This document shows positions 49,646-61,700 of a stretch of 64,000 bases of DNA, one piece after another. Below the pieces are notes generated by a model that made no database searches, was not told the DNA's origin, and saw only the letters and a list, made by a program, of their open reading frames with translations. Numbering within the stretch: position 1 is the stretch's first letter; each line of letters starts with the position of its first letter. This DNA comes from Casuarius casuarius (taxonomy: Eukaryota > Chordata > Aves > Casuariiformes > Casuariidae), in assembly GCA_003342895.1 (NCBI GenBank), contig PTFA01000399.1, positions 447,501-511,500 of the forward strand, written 5' to 3'. Position numbers and translations under genes: made by a program.

Positions 49646-51450
49646 CCATACTTCACTTCACTGGCAAAACCAAAATAGATTTGCTCACCTTTCTTTGAGG
49701 GCAAAGCCAGAGCATTTGTCTCTAATCATTTGTACTTGAATCTACATCACTTTAGAATATTTTTTCTTTTTCTGATTTCTCCTGCACCGCTAATTTTTTA
49801 AGACTTGAAAAGAAGTTCAGATTATGTTGGCATAATTTGCTGCCAATGCATGGCACCTACATTTTTTGTCAGAATATCTTTGAAAATGGAAGGCATTATA
49901 GTATCTCAGGTGACTAAAATCACTGCTATTTTCCTCTGAATTTTATTGCTGCAGTTTCTCTTTCTGACATTTGTGATATGAATTTCTGAATTACTTCAGT
50001 GGTTAATCTGACTTTTAGAAAGCAGTCTGATGAATTTTTGAAGCAGAACATCTGAGAGCAAAACCCCCTCACCCTACAACATGATCTCTGTGGTCTACAT
50101 AAGTTTCTTGAACTGATTGGTGAAGTTTCATTTTGATCTTGCAAGCCCTCTCACCCACATTGCACTTGGCTGCTGCCCACCAGTGGTGCATTGTAGGGAA
50201 TACATGAAAAAGAGAGAGAAAAATGTTCTAGTCATTGTTATTACATTAATAGCACTAATATATGCCATAGCTAAGATATGGCTAGCTACTGTTCTGTGTC
50301 AGAGGAAAAGAATAAGAAAAATATTATACAATGATATATACAGGGAGTTCTTGTTTCGTTTTTCCATGTTGGTTGCTAATTTTCTTTCAGCAAAGATAAC
50401 TTCATTTAAGGTTATTAAATCATTGCTCCTGAATGCAAAAACCTTATTTGCTACTTTTTCTTTTCCATATCGTTTACCTAGCAATGTTATACATATTTCT
50501 GTGGATTATTGAGCTATTATATTGCTTGTTTATAAAGACTGAATACCTTACTTGCTGATTAAATTCTGGAAGTCATCATACATTTATGTTTAGGCAAGTG
50601 TTTTAATATTGAGGAAACTAATGAACTTCTTAAGCTTTACTAAACTGCCAATTGAGTAGCTCTGTATATAATTGTGCTAATGAACCACTAACCAAATAAT
50701 ATGGAAAGTAAAACTTTAAACAATAAAAAAGCACATAAACTTTTTACTATACAAATTTATTAAATCACATAGAAATAAAATAAACTTTATGTATGCAAAG
50801 AAAGAAACATGAGCTTCTCTTCTATACATACTCCTCTTTGTAGTCTTGATATATATACAAACAAATCAAATATCTACTGCTTTGAGGAGCAGGGGTAGGG
50901 GCCCGTTTATTTACTGTACTGCAATATAAGTAATGATTTACATTCTTCCTTCTATTGAAGGATAGGACTGGAGACAGTAAGAAGATATTTTATTTTTACA
51001 TGAAAACAAAAGTATTCTTCAGTTTGCAGTGGCTTTCAAGTGTCTGATTCTACTCAACTGCTATTCTTAGACTTTAGCACTTAGCACTTTGCACCATATG
51101 ACCAACATCTTTCACATCTGGTTTGGGGTTTTTTCTCAGTTAGTTTCAAGGGGAAATGGCATGTGCTGTGTAATGTTTTCTTTTGCCTGGCTTTCTGTTG
51201 TTTNGGTTTTGTTTGTAAAGATACCCATGCCTCCATACTTGCCATCTCCTATTTAATTTAAGAGAAATGCACCTTGCATTGGGGATGAAAGACGGTGGCA
51301 TTTATGCTGGCCTGTACGTCTATGGAAGCCACTCCTGTGGCTGCAGTGTTATGTACAGGTTCCTAAAAATGTATTTAAACTACCAGTAGATTACGTGGAA
51401 CCCAATATGGACAAAATTACAGACTGAATTCATGAATAGTAAACGTACCT
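49646..51450. other. Non-coding stretch; part could be a minus-strand 3' UTR
   Basis: If the candidate terminal exon at 51451-51599 is real, its 3' UTR would run leftward here, and minus-strand AATAAA signals occur at 50911-50906 and 50761-50756. The sequence at 50.87-51.42 kb is less AT-rich and non-repetitive. The open frame at 50117-50512 on the plus strand is unfamiliar and AT-driven. A single N lies at 51204. Confidence 0.4.
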
Positions 51451-51599
51451 TCAGCCAAGGAAACTGTCATAAATCCAGTTCTCAGTGTTCTTTTTTTTTT
51501 TTCCCCCCTGACTATCAACACCATCTGTATTCCATTTAGATTCAGCTTCAATGAGCTGTTCTTCATTCATGAGCTGATTTTCTTCAACATTAGGCCATC
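51451..51599 (-). other. Weak candidate terminal coding exon, product unknown
   Basis: On the minus strand, GCCTACCCCATCATTACCTAG (AG at 51601-51600) is a pyrimidine-rich acceptor-like sequence. After it, a phase-2 frame of 48 codons stays open to a TGA at 51453-51451. The peptide is acidic (for example ENQLMNEEQLIEAESKWN) and ends in NWIYDSFLG; I do not recognise it. Points against: a 12-base A run interrupts the frame at 51502-51491, where a one-base length error would change everything downstream. The frame is also open for a further 15 codons before the acceptor. No other exon of such a gene was found. Confidence 0.2.
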
Positions 51600-53099
51600 C
51601 TAGGTAATGATGGGGTAGGCAAAGTCTTGCATCATGTAACTATTGCGTCCTCTGGAATCTGCATTATCTCACTGTTTCTCACTACTGCTACTGAATATAT
51701 TTAGAGAAAGAATGTGGGACATGATAAATGAGGGACCTAGTCATGGAGCAGTAACTATTTTAGATATGTCCTGCCAGGAAGGGCTTAAATCGCTTAAATC
51801 CTTCTAATTCATTTAGCCTGCTTCCAGCGCCTCTGACAGGTAAGGCCCCGGTTATCTTGGGCTGGTAAAGCTGATCACTGCAGCCAAGTCCAGGGGATGC
51901 GAGTGGATGTCTTCCACCTATGCACTGACAGGCGGCAATCATGTAACAAAACACTAAAGCTGCTTCTACTCAGGGTGATGATCTAAGTCTGCATTATCTC
52001 AAATATATAGTCTCTGCTTCACCCAGGTGACCTAGCAGATGCTTTTTGCTAGCTCCTCTATAAATTTAGTCAGGAATGGAAGGGTTGATGATAAACAGTG
52101 GGTACCTCTCTTATATATTGCTTGCAACGTGCGTGAAGGAGAAACCTTTTGTTCTCTGAATTAAGTGCTGGCTTTTTTGGACATGAGTGTCTAAGGTTGT
52201 TCAGCACAATGTTTCATGAGCTAGAGGGAATGCAAGTTGGATTCACACAGATGTCACTTGAGGTGTGACTTTTAAACTTTGGAAATATATTATCATTTCA
52301 TTGGTACAGGTGAAAGAGATCTGCATTTGAGAAGGCAATGTAAATATGTACAGGGTCTGTGAAGAAGGATGATGACTCTTTATAGTATTTAGTGCTGGGT
52401 TCCTTGGCAGGTGGTTGGCACCCCAGAACTGACAATGTGGATTAGTATAGCTCTAGCAGGTTAATTGGAGGGTTTTGACCTGTTATACAGCTTCAGATTA
52501 GGGTTGCATAATTCCTGAAATTTCCACTGTGCTATATTTATTTTTTATTATTCATGTAGATGCTTTCTTTTCATCTGGTCTGTGATATTGAAACATTTTT
52601 GCACAATTTTAGCATTGTTTCTATAATATCATTGGTAGGTGGGCACCCACATTCTCTTGTGGTAAGTACATTGTGGTTCATTATCTTCCACTCTCAGAAA
52701 AATGTGTGGTAAATATCAATTTTCCATGTTTGATCACAGATTTAGCAGTCATAATCTCTAACAATGCCCCTTCTGGATAATATCAATAATCAATATATAC
52801 ATTTTCCTTGCAATAAACAATGTATATTTACATGTATGTCATCAGACTCCTGTACGTGTTTTGTCTTTTTTTGTTTCAGATATTGTAACATATTTCTTTT
52901 TGTAACCTACCTGTTTTAAAGAGCCCATGTTATTAACAGTATCCATATTATTTCACTAATAATTTTCATTATGACATTTGTATGCTTATTACGACTGGGC
53001 TGTTTCTCTGCCACTTCTACACATGTAGGGTTTTTTTGAATGTTTTTTCTTTTTATTTCTGTTTTCATGTGTCATTGTCCTTCTACAATACCAATTCTT
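51600..53099. other. Non-coding stretch; may include decayed retrotransposon body
   Basis: 51.6-51.95 kb is non-repetitive, of balanced composition and perhaps conserved. From about 52.5 kb the sequence becomes AT-rich. It lies just 3' (on the minus strand) of the protease-like remnant, where reverse transcriptase would be expected in a Ty3/Gypsy element. Reading the minus strand in three frames over parts of 52.56-53.0 kb, I found no convincing reverse-transcriptase motif such as a Y-x-D-D box. Confidence 0.4.
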
Positions 53100-53950
53100 T
53101 CATTGGAACTTGCAGTCTGTTGTGTTTTCAGCTGAACACAGATATACTGTTTGGGACATAATTCCAATAATTAACCTGTCAAACTCTTTTATTTTATCTT
53201 TGTACATAGTTCACATATACCCATATTAGGAATTATCTTCCCAGAATGAGAGATATGTTTTAGTGTCTGTGTTCTATTACATTAGATTCTTCTCTTCAAA
53301 ACATTTGCTACAGTCTCAGGTCTTGAATTAATTTGTGCACCCATATCCAATTTATATTTAATACACATCTTATTTCTGTTTAATGTAGTATACCAGTCAA
53401 TGGGCATGGTTTCTCTTGAACAGAGCCCATAAACAAGTTCTCTTCATTAATGTTGTTGCTTCTTTTTCTGCAGTAGATGAAATCCTCCCTGCTGAAGTCG
53501 TCTTAATTCTGGACAACTTAATTTCTCTGTAGAATATTACTGGTGTCATGTCCTCTGCTAAGAATATATGTGCTTTATTTCTCAATAGGTATATTTTATC
53601 ACTGTTTGAATGCTTTTCAAAGAGAATTTATTCTACAGTGGACATGTCCAAAAGCTTGTGTTTACATTCTGTGAGCACTTTCATGCTTTTTTTTGTCATT
53701 TGTTTATATTTTGAAAATTCATTGCAACAAACACTTTTTTTCTATATGCAGCTTGATAGACCAGACCATGCTTTCCTTGCCTTCACCAAAACTTGTAAGC
53801 TGGTGTTTGGGCTTTGCTGTTTTTATCAGTCCATCCAGTTCTTTCAAACAGAAATAGAATTTCCCTAGTAGTCCACTTTTTATTTTTGACCCTTTGAAGT
53901 CCATTAAGGTCTGGTCACCAGTTAGAGATTCAATGGAAATAATCCATTTG
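53100..53950 (-). pseudogene. Decayed Ty3/Gypsy-like gag-protease remnant
   Basis: Minus-strand translation around 53398-53281 gives W-Y-T-T-L, then a hydrophobic/basic spacer, then KLDMGAQINSRP, with the D-M-G codons at 53347-53339. This matches the retropepsin active-site region of Ty3/Gypsy-like proteins (W..TL...K.KLD-T-GAQ.N..P), with the conserved T or S of D-T/S-G replaced by M. Downstream, after an in-frame stop, ISHSGKIIPNMGICEL (about 53250-53200) fits the next block (L..YSG..IP.MG.C.L). Upstream in another frame, NEENLFMGSV (53448-53419) fits the linker that precedes the protease. Further upstream an H-E...A-F-G-x-V...C pattern (about 53690-53600) resembles a worn zinc knuckle, and 53719-53904 has a gag-like helix-rich frame. 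Frameshifts and stops separate all blocks. No LTRs, reverse transcriptase or integrase were recognised. This is an old dead insertion; the family call is from memory of the motif pattern. Confidence 0.65.
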
Positions 53951-56900
53951 TTAATGCCTATTTAACTTAGTAGCCTCAAATCCCATGAACATCCTTCAAA
54001 AATTTCCTTGCCTTGTTACAGTTTCCTGTGAAACACACAGCGTTTGAAGTTAGTTACTCTTAACTTCAGTAGCATAGCTTGATAACTAATCTGTTTTTAT
54101 GTTATCGAAAACTAAAACTCAGCAGCATCAGAAGATATAATTACCATGTACACATAATTTTTTCTCTATGGCTTCACTTGCTTTCATGAAGAAATCACAT
54201 TCTTATTCAATCTGTTCTAGTAGTTTATACATGCTCCCCGCCCCCCGACTTTGGATTCTCCATTTACTTTCTTTTCCCTTATTTCTTTATTTCAAGACAT
54301 TTGCTCTGTAATACCACCTAAATCTTTTACCATGTTGTTTATGCCATTGTTCTTAAGCTTTTTAATTATTTTGTTACAAATAAGATGGCTGATTAATAGA
54401 GAACAGGAAAACTACAAATGTTTAGAGGAAGATATCTGAAGGGAAAGTAAAGAGCTACTCGACTTATCTCACTGGGTATGCAGAGAATCTGTAATCGGTC
54501 CCAGTGTTTCTCTGTGATGTCCCTGCTGCCATGTTCCCTCACCATCTATTTTTGCACTCTGAAGTGCCTCATAAGCTTCTCTGGTGGAGGAGCCAGAGGG
54601 GGCGGAGTACTGCAGGAGTACCCAGCCTTCACAGCTGGCACACAGCACAGCCCCCATGGACTGTCCTTGGGTCTTACAGCTACAGGGCCACACTGTAGAG
54701 CCCCCACCAAGATTTTTCATTCCACACTGTGCTCCCAAACTGCTTTTGAAATGCCCGCATTCATGCAAGAGATGACACAGGAGAAGACACAGCTGCATTC
54801 CCCCAAACTGCAGATGCACTGATTTGAGGTTCATCACCTCCTCCACTACTCCCCTGGGTAGGCATCATTTCTAGCATAGTCGCTTCTTGCCTTCATTTCA
54901 CTGGGAGTGAAGATCTCATCCATATTCTGCCTCTGCCCTTCTACTCCATCCATGTAGGAGAGGGATGGCAAATAACTAGACTAACAATTTGAGTAGCCTA
55001 TGTGAGGACAAGCAAGAGGAGGAGCCTTGCCTATGCTAGATGTATGAAAAAGAACTTACGGATTCTCTCAGATGCCTATTTCTTTTTCCTGAACTTCTTG
55101 TTTTGCAGAATGTCAAACTGTGTTGTTACCAGAATCAGGAAGCTGGAACTCATTGGAGATGGAGATTTTATCTGGCTTCCACCTGTCCCACTACTGTCCT
55201 CGTTCAGTAGTGCTAACATGTCTGGTTCTGCTACCCACCTGAAAGCACTAGTGGCCATATCAGAGCTGAAATCAGCTTTAGCTATCACCTGCGCTCTTAA
55301 GTAAAAAGCAGAAGAGTGAATCTAATTACTTTTTGTCATTTCAAGGGGAAAATCTTGCTTCTCTCTTCTTCCTGTTTTGTCTTGCCTTTCCTTCCCTTAT
55401 CCCTGTTTCTCCCCCTCCTTTTCTCACTCTACTATCCTCTTGCTACCTGTGTGGTCCCAATCTTTGCCTTGTGTTCACTGCGCATGTCTGTGTGCTAGCT
55501 TCATCCACTAAAATAGCAGAAAATCACTCCATTTTTGTTGGATTTGTTTTCTGCAATTTAATGTGTTGAATTAACTAACAAAGAAACCTGACAAGCACTG
55601 GTATAAGTTATGACTCAGAAGCTTGTGTTTGGAAGCAATGGAGATGAGAAGGGGGAATTTGAATTACCTCTTTCAGCAGTGGTGAGTTGTTAAATCAACT
55701 GAAACAAGAATCTGAGAAACACTAGGCTTGAAGAAGCCTTTGTAGGACAGCTATCACAACACTGTGCCATAACTGCAATGTGTGAAGAGAAACAAATGGA
55801 TGGCTCACAAGGTCGCCCTGTTCCCAACACTGACCATATCACAGCTGAAAGCACAGCACCGGAATGGCAAATGTTACTGATCACAGTCTGTGTTAAAGTC
55901 CTGCCAGTGGACCTGCTCCCTTCATTTCACAGAAAAGACGAGGGATTCAAGGAGTTTGCACCTGTTCCAAGGTGACTGATGCTGATTTAGTTCTTCTTTG
56001 CCAAAAGGCAGTGCCAGGGCTGTTTGCTGGAGTGACCAAGGCACTGAGAGATAACTGTGAAGGTGAAAGATACATCTGCTCTCAGATGTGTATGAACCTC
56101 TGATTGGGCTCCAGTTTGTCACTGTACCCTTCATGAATAGCAGCAGTAGCAGCACATACTGCCTTCTTCTTTACTAAACCTTTGCATAAGTGGGTGTCTT
56201 TAGAAAACAATATTCTACAATAGAATGGAGAAACTTAAATCCACTTGTGAGAAGTGGTGGAACTTCTCTTTGCAGGCTTCTGCAATGGACTGGAAATTGA
56301 AAAAGCAAGTACATGATAACAATGTCAGATGCTTTGCTTGCCTTGTGCATTTGCTCAGTTTTTGGCCAGTGAATTCCTCAAGAGTTAGTACCCTTCCTGC
56401 TATAACCCACAATAACTAAGTCTGCTTCAAAAAATCTGTGCAGAACAGGAATCACTCTTAGGCATATCAGCAGATAACTGTGACAGAACCTGGTCAATTG
56501 TCAGACATTCGACAGATTTCTGTGAGGAAATGAAGCAAATAAATTCTCAGAACCCTGGAGATAGCTCAGCCTCTCTCCTTGCATTGGACAAGATTTAATT
56601 ATTTTACTGCAATGTACCAGCAAAGAGATATCTGTAATTGCCAAAACATTGGTCATGACAAAAAACAGTACTGCTCTAGGAACAACAGAGAAGGGGATAC
56701 CAGCTCCTTGAAACCTAGACTCATAATTGCATTGCTTCACTTGATCGGATCTGATCTTCCAATGGTCTCCAATAATTGATCGAGAGCAAGATCACCATAA
56801 AAGAAACAATATCAGGGCAAATTTTAACTGTTGCTGAACTGTGAACAACTTGGGACAAATTTGAAGATCTGGGCTTGTCATAGTTGACCTTTCTCTGCCT

Positions 56901-58704
56901 AACAGTTGTTTTTTATACTTGCTTTTGTAAAGGCAGTTGGGGGGACAGTTGTGACTGATCGACCTTCATCTATACTGCTCACCCCTCAAGAAGATAGTTA
57001 GAGACAATATTCACCTTTTTCAGGTTCAGTGGCTGGCCAGAGACAGTGATCCATAGGCTGTGTATTGCCTGCCAGAATGATTCAGTTAATCTGTGACTTG
57101 ATCCCTCCTGCTTTCCTCTCCTGGCAGCCACTCCCCTACCACGTCTTCATATGGGCATGGGCTCTTGGATCATGCAGTGCAGGGAAGGATACCTGTACAA
57201 TCACAAGATCTGATTCACACACATGGCTCGCCTCTCATAGGACATGGACCCAAGTCAATGTTGGACATGGGAGAGATGCTTGGCAACTCAGATGAAAAGG
57301 TCACAGAGAGCTGGTATGAAGAGGTGTGGGTGTCTTCTCCACCCGAAAAGCTGGACTTCTTGATCCACTCTATCACATCTAATTGTGACTTCTTTTGTTT
57401 TTTCCCCTTTGTCTTCAGAATGTGATCCTTGTGATCTGATATGGAGGATATTCAGAAGAAATACCAGTTGTTTCCTTTGTCTCAAATAAATGTAAAGCTA
57501 AGCAACTAAAAAAACCCCAACACATCAGAATGGCATTAATGTTATTTCCTTTAGTCCATTCTTTATTATATGTACCTTGCATGATTCTCTTTTGCATTTT
57601 ATATGAATGAATTCAGTTTTGAATTGTCTGAAAAGGCTGTCTAATTAAAAAAAAAAGACAAATTCAACACCTTAAGTCAACATTTTGAAACAATTTCTGA
57701 AACTCTGAAGCAAGAAAGATATCCACAAGAAAATTCAGTATAAAAAACAACCTTCATCACTAAACCATCAATATATGCTCACACTGAGGCAAAAAGAAAA
57801 ATTTTGTTTAGGTTCAAAACTTTTTCAAAATTTAGCTTAAAAGTGGTCTCCTCATGCCTTTACTAATCCAATTACAGAATGGAACTATAAAAGTTAAAGA
57901 ATGTTTTTCTTTTCTACTACTAACACTATACTAATGCATTTTTTCAAAATCATGCTTTTTAACATCTCAAAATAAAAGTTAATTGTAAGACCTGAACAGC
58001 AGCTGTCAAACATACATTTGAAAAACTAGATCCATTTTTCCTTGGAGTATAGCACAGGCACTAGTTACATCATTTTTGTTGTCTTTCAGACTCAACTACA
58101 GCTATATATATACCCTGGCCATAAAAAAAAAAAAAAACACTTTGCAATCTGTTTTTAATGCTGGCTTATCACATGAAGGCAATTTAAAAAAAAAATACCA
58201 TTCTTTCCAATTTAAAGGATATGTCTGGATTTTTTGTCTTTCAGTTATTATCTAGTTCAAACTGAAGGATCAGTGCCCTTATATCTCTCAGTAATTATCA
58301 CTCACACAACCGGTGCAGTGCATGGCTTTGTTTCTACTAGAAAAATTAGAGCATTTTCCCACATTTCTTCTGAATGAAGTCTTCTAAGAGCTTTTAGCAT
58401 ATAAAGGGCATCTCTTAAAAATTTTTGCTATAATTTTACATGTAGTTTTGTTTTGATTATCCTCAACCACATTTATGTGTCAAGATTGCATTCACTATTT
58501 TTGTTTTTAGCATTGTCACTGGCTCTAACACATGGTGCACTGTACTCCTTCTCCAGCATTATCTTGTTAAATCAACTTATGTCTATTAGTAAAGGATCAT
58601 TTCCTTCTGTTATAATTAATGATAACATCAAATATCCAGCCTTGTATTTTATACATGCATCCTAAAATCTTTACCTTCCCTTGGCTACAATTCTTCAGTG
58701 TTAC
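53951..58704. other. Non-coding stretch; GC-rich patch at 54.47-54.85 kb
   Basis: 54470-54850 is clearly richer in GC than its surroundings and carries overlapping open frames of 114 codons (plus) and 125 codons (minus), both unfamiliar. It lies upstream of the gag-like remnant in minus-strand terms. A further open frame at 55002-55304 (plus) is also unfamiliar. An A15 run lies at 58123-58137. No exon or repeat family could be named. Confidence 0.45.
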
Positions 58705-58737
58705 ATGAGTTTCTCATAATTCAATGAGTTTCTCATA
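58705..58737. repeat. Period-19 two-copy repeat
   Basis: ATGAGTTTCTCATA occurs at 58705-58718 and again at 58724-58737. A local duplication in AT-rich DNA. Confidence 0.8.
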
Positions 58738-61700
58738 GTTAAATTTTTTTTGCATGAAGCAGTGCATTTCTTCAGTAATTATTCAGTATTACGGAACCTA
58801 CATAAATTTCTGTTCCCTTCATTGCATTGTTTGTATTTACATTAACCACATATGAAACATTAGAGTTTCATTTGTCCCCTACTACAAATAGTTTTGTGAA
58901 GAGATACAAATCAAAAACCATCTGGTCATGGACAGCAGAGTTTTAGAATCAGCATCACATCCTAAGAGTAAAGGATTAATCTGACAAAGCAACTCCATGT
59001 TACAGTATGCCAAAGTGTCTGAACAGACACTGTTGAATAGACCTAATCTGTTGAAAAATGCAGTTATGGAGAAATCAACTTGTTCAAGATTTGTAGTCAA
59101 AATATTGAGTAGCTCTGGTTAAGAAAATAAGAAAGAAGGCAAAATATTTGAGATACTTCATTTTGACTCCTTTTAGTGGAATATATTTCTTTCTTTCTTT
59201 TTTCATTTTTCATTTTCATTGTTAAAGTTGACATACCAAACAAAACACACATCTGAAAAGGTGAAGAATTAAAATTATGTTATAATTTGTTTGGAACAGC
59301 TCTGCTGACCTTAAAAAACCCAAAATATAAATTCCATCTTGACATTAAATTTTTTCTTTTCCCTTTTTTCAGTTTACGTTCACACCAAAAATATGAAAAT
59401 AAACAAGTAAAATAAAAATCCACACCATTCTCCAGCTGAGGTCTTCAGATTTGGTTTTTCATTTTTTAAAAGCTTCATTTTGATTGTCATTTCTGAGCAC
59501 AGTTTTTGCAACGGTAGAAACATTATGCATCCATAGTCCTATTCATATCCACGCAGCTGGTGCAGCATTCAGATTACAGGAGAACAACTACAAGTTGCGC
59601 ATCTTCTCTTATTTTCAGTCCTATCATTCAGACTACTGTTAAAAATTTAATGCCTGTTGATTAAACAACCCAGATCTCTCCAGCCAAATTTTGTCCTCTT
59701 TCTTATCCTGATTCTAATCTTTCTTGGTCAGCCCATCCTCTGTCTGATTCACAGACAGAAAAGCTCTCTTGTGTTAGACATTTCTCTTGAGTCTCCGTAT
59801 TTGAAACACTTAATATGATTACTACTTCCACTATTAGAGTGCATTGTTTGTGAACAAAATATTTGTCGGCCACTCCCTTATTTCTGAATTTCTCATTCCT
59901 AATGGAAAACAATTCCTTCAAGGAAGTGCTATTAAAATTCAGATCAGGCATAGCACCACCCTCATGTTCAAATACACTTCTACCTTGCCTTTGAGTTTTA
60001 AAGTGAAATTAACAGTATTTACATTACATGTAATAACTTTTAAGAGTGTATACTACTTTTACATAATTCAAACAGTCCTTTCCAATCTATTGTATTCAAT
60101 TATTGAAAGAAATATGATTCTTTCAGAATAGAAAAACCTTTTTCCCATCAGAGTGGTAAAATAACATGAATCTTTTTATTGGTTATCTTCAGTGTTGTTG
60201 GTATAAAAATTCCTTCTGCAACCTTTGCATCTACATTTAGTAAGTTGTTCCTTGAGCAACAGAGGTAGTAAAGCATAGCGTTCACAGATTTGTGTCCCAT
60301 GGTCCCTCTGATGACTGCCTGAAATGTTTCTAATTCTCTCCTATGTCTCCTCAAGCCCTTCATGGAGACCCAAGGTCTCTCTCACGTACTGTGACCACCA
60401 GCTGTAGAAGGGGCAGCATATGCTGTGGCTGGCTGCAAACTGTGCCTGTGCTGGCTAACCAGCCTGGATGTACACCACGGTGGCTGGCTGGCCAGAAAAG
60501 CACAAATAACTACTGAGCTTTGGCTTCACCCTTTCCTTCAGGAAGCCCTTCCTTTGAGTCTCTTCCCTCTGTTCAGTGACTGACTTTCATGCAGCTTGGC
60601 AGAACACAGTATCTCTGAGGCATTTATCTTTTTTTTTCAGTGGGTGAAACATACACCGGGGGAAGGCAGGCAGATCAATAGAAAGACATAACAATCATAC
60701 ATAAGCTTTACTTCCTTAAGAAATCAACATGAAAGTCATAGTGTTTTTTAATCCTCCCCCCCATTTTTCTACACATGAGTTATTTCTGGTTTCTTGATTT
60801 TCAAAGACATTGTGTTTCCTTGCTGCTTTTTAACTGAACCCCTGCAGAAAAAATCTTAGTCATGCTGATACTGCTTTTCTGGCCCTGTCTTCCAGAGTCT
60901 CATAAACCCTAGCAATGTTTCAGTTAGGGTCTGAACGAAACAAAGAATCAAGAAGCAGCCTCATGAATCCTAGTAAAACACTGGGTAGCATCCTGAACTG
61001 CAGGCTCCATCCAGCCTGACTTCATGCTTTGGTGCCCCTCTGGCTGCATTTGTTTCCATGTGACAGGTCTCTCTGAACCAAGCTTCTCAAATGTTCCCTG
61101 TGTAAAAAGGTCCAGCAACCACATTCAGGAAGTGTAGCCTCTTCATTGGCACTGAATCTCAGTGCTCCCAGTAGAGCTGCTCATACACAACTGTTTGTAA
61201 TAGAAACCTCCTGAAGGCCAGATCCAACCAAAGCACCTGCAGCTCTACTGTAATTTTCCTTCAGCTTGCTCTGTCAGGAAATGCAGATCTACAGCTTGTC
61301 CTTATCACTTATCACTAGATCAAGAACAGAGCACAGTCTCTTCTTGCATGTACTTGATTCTACGTCCTTTTTGTAACATTTAAAAGATCTCCCCAGTCAA
61401 TGTCTGCAGAATAGTTCTCCACTTTGGATGCAGAATATGGAGTATGATGAGTGAGAAGAATTGACATGTGCAGAGATTTGGACACTTCTTTGGTATCTGT
61501 TTCCATCTGTCAGAACTGGAAAATAGCAAGTAATGTGAATCAGTTCACATTTAACTGTAATCTCCACTCTAAGACCTGCCAGAGATGACTTAGGCACAAA
61601 ACTACTCGTTGTATCTCTTGACTTAAGGAAGCCTGAAGGCACCAGTACCCCAAATGTTTTTGCACAGAAATGAGCTCCAAAACATTTAGCATTTATGCAA

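Noticed and set aside
50117..50512. 131-codon plus-strand open frame
   Set aside because: Unfamiliar, rich in AT-codon residues and overlapped by a minus-strand frame; no supporting context.
52560..53050. Search for reverse-transcriptase motifs downstream of the Gypsy-like protease
   Set aside because: Translating parts of this stretch on the minus strand gave no convincing RT block or Y-x-D-D box.
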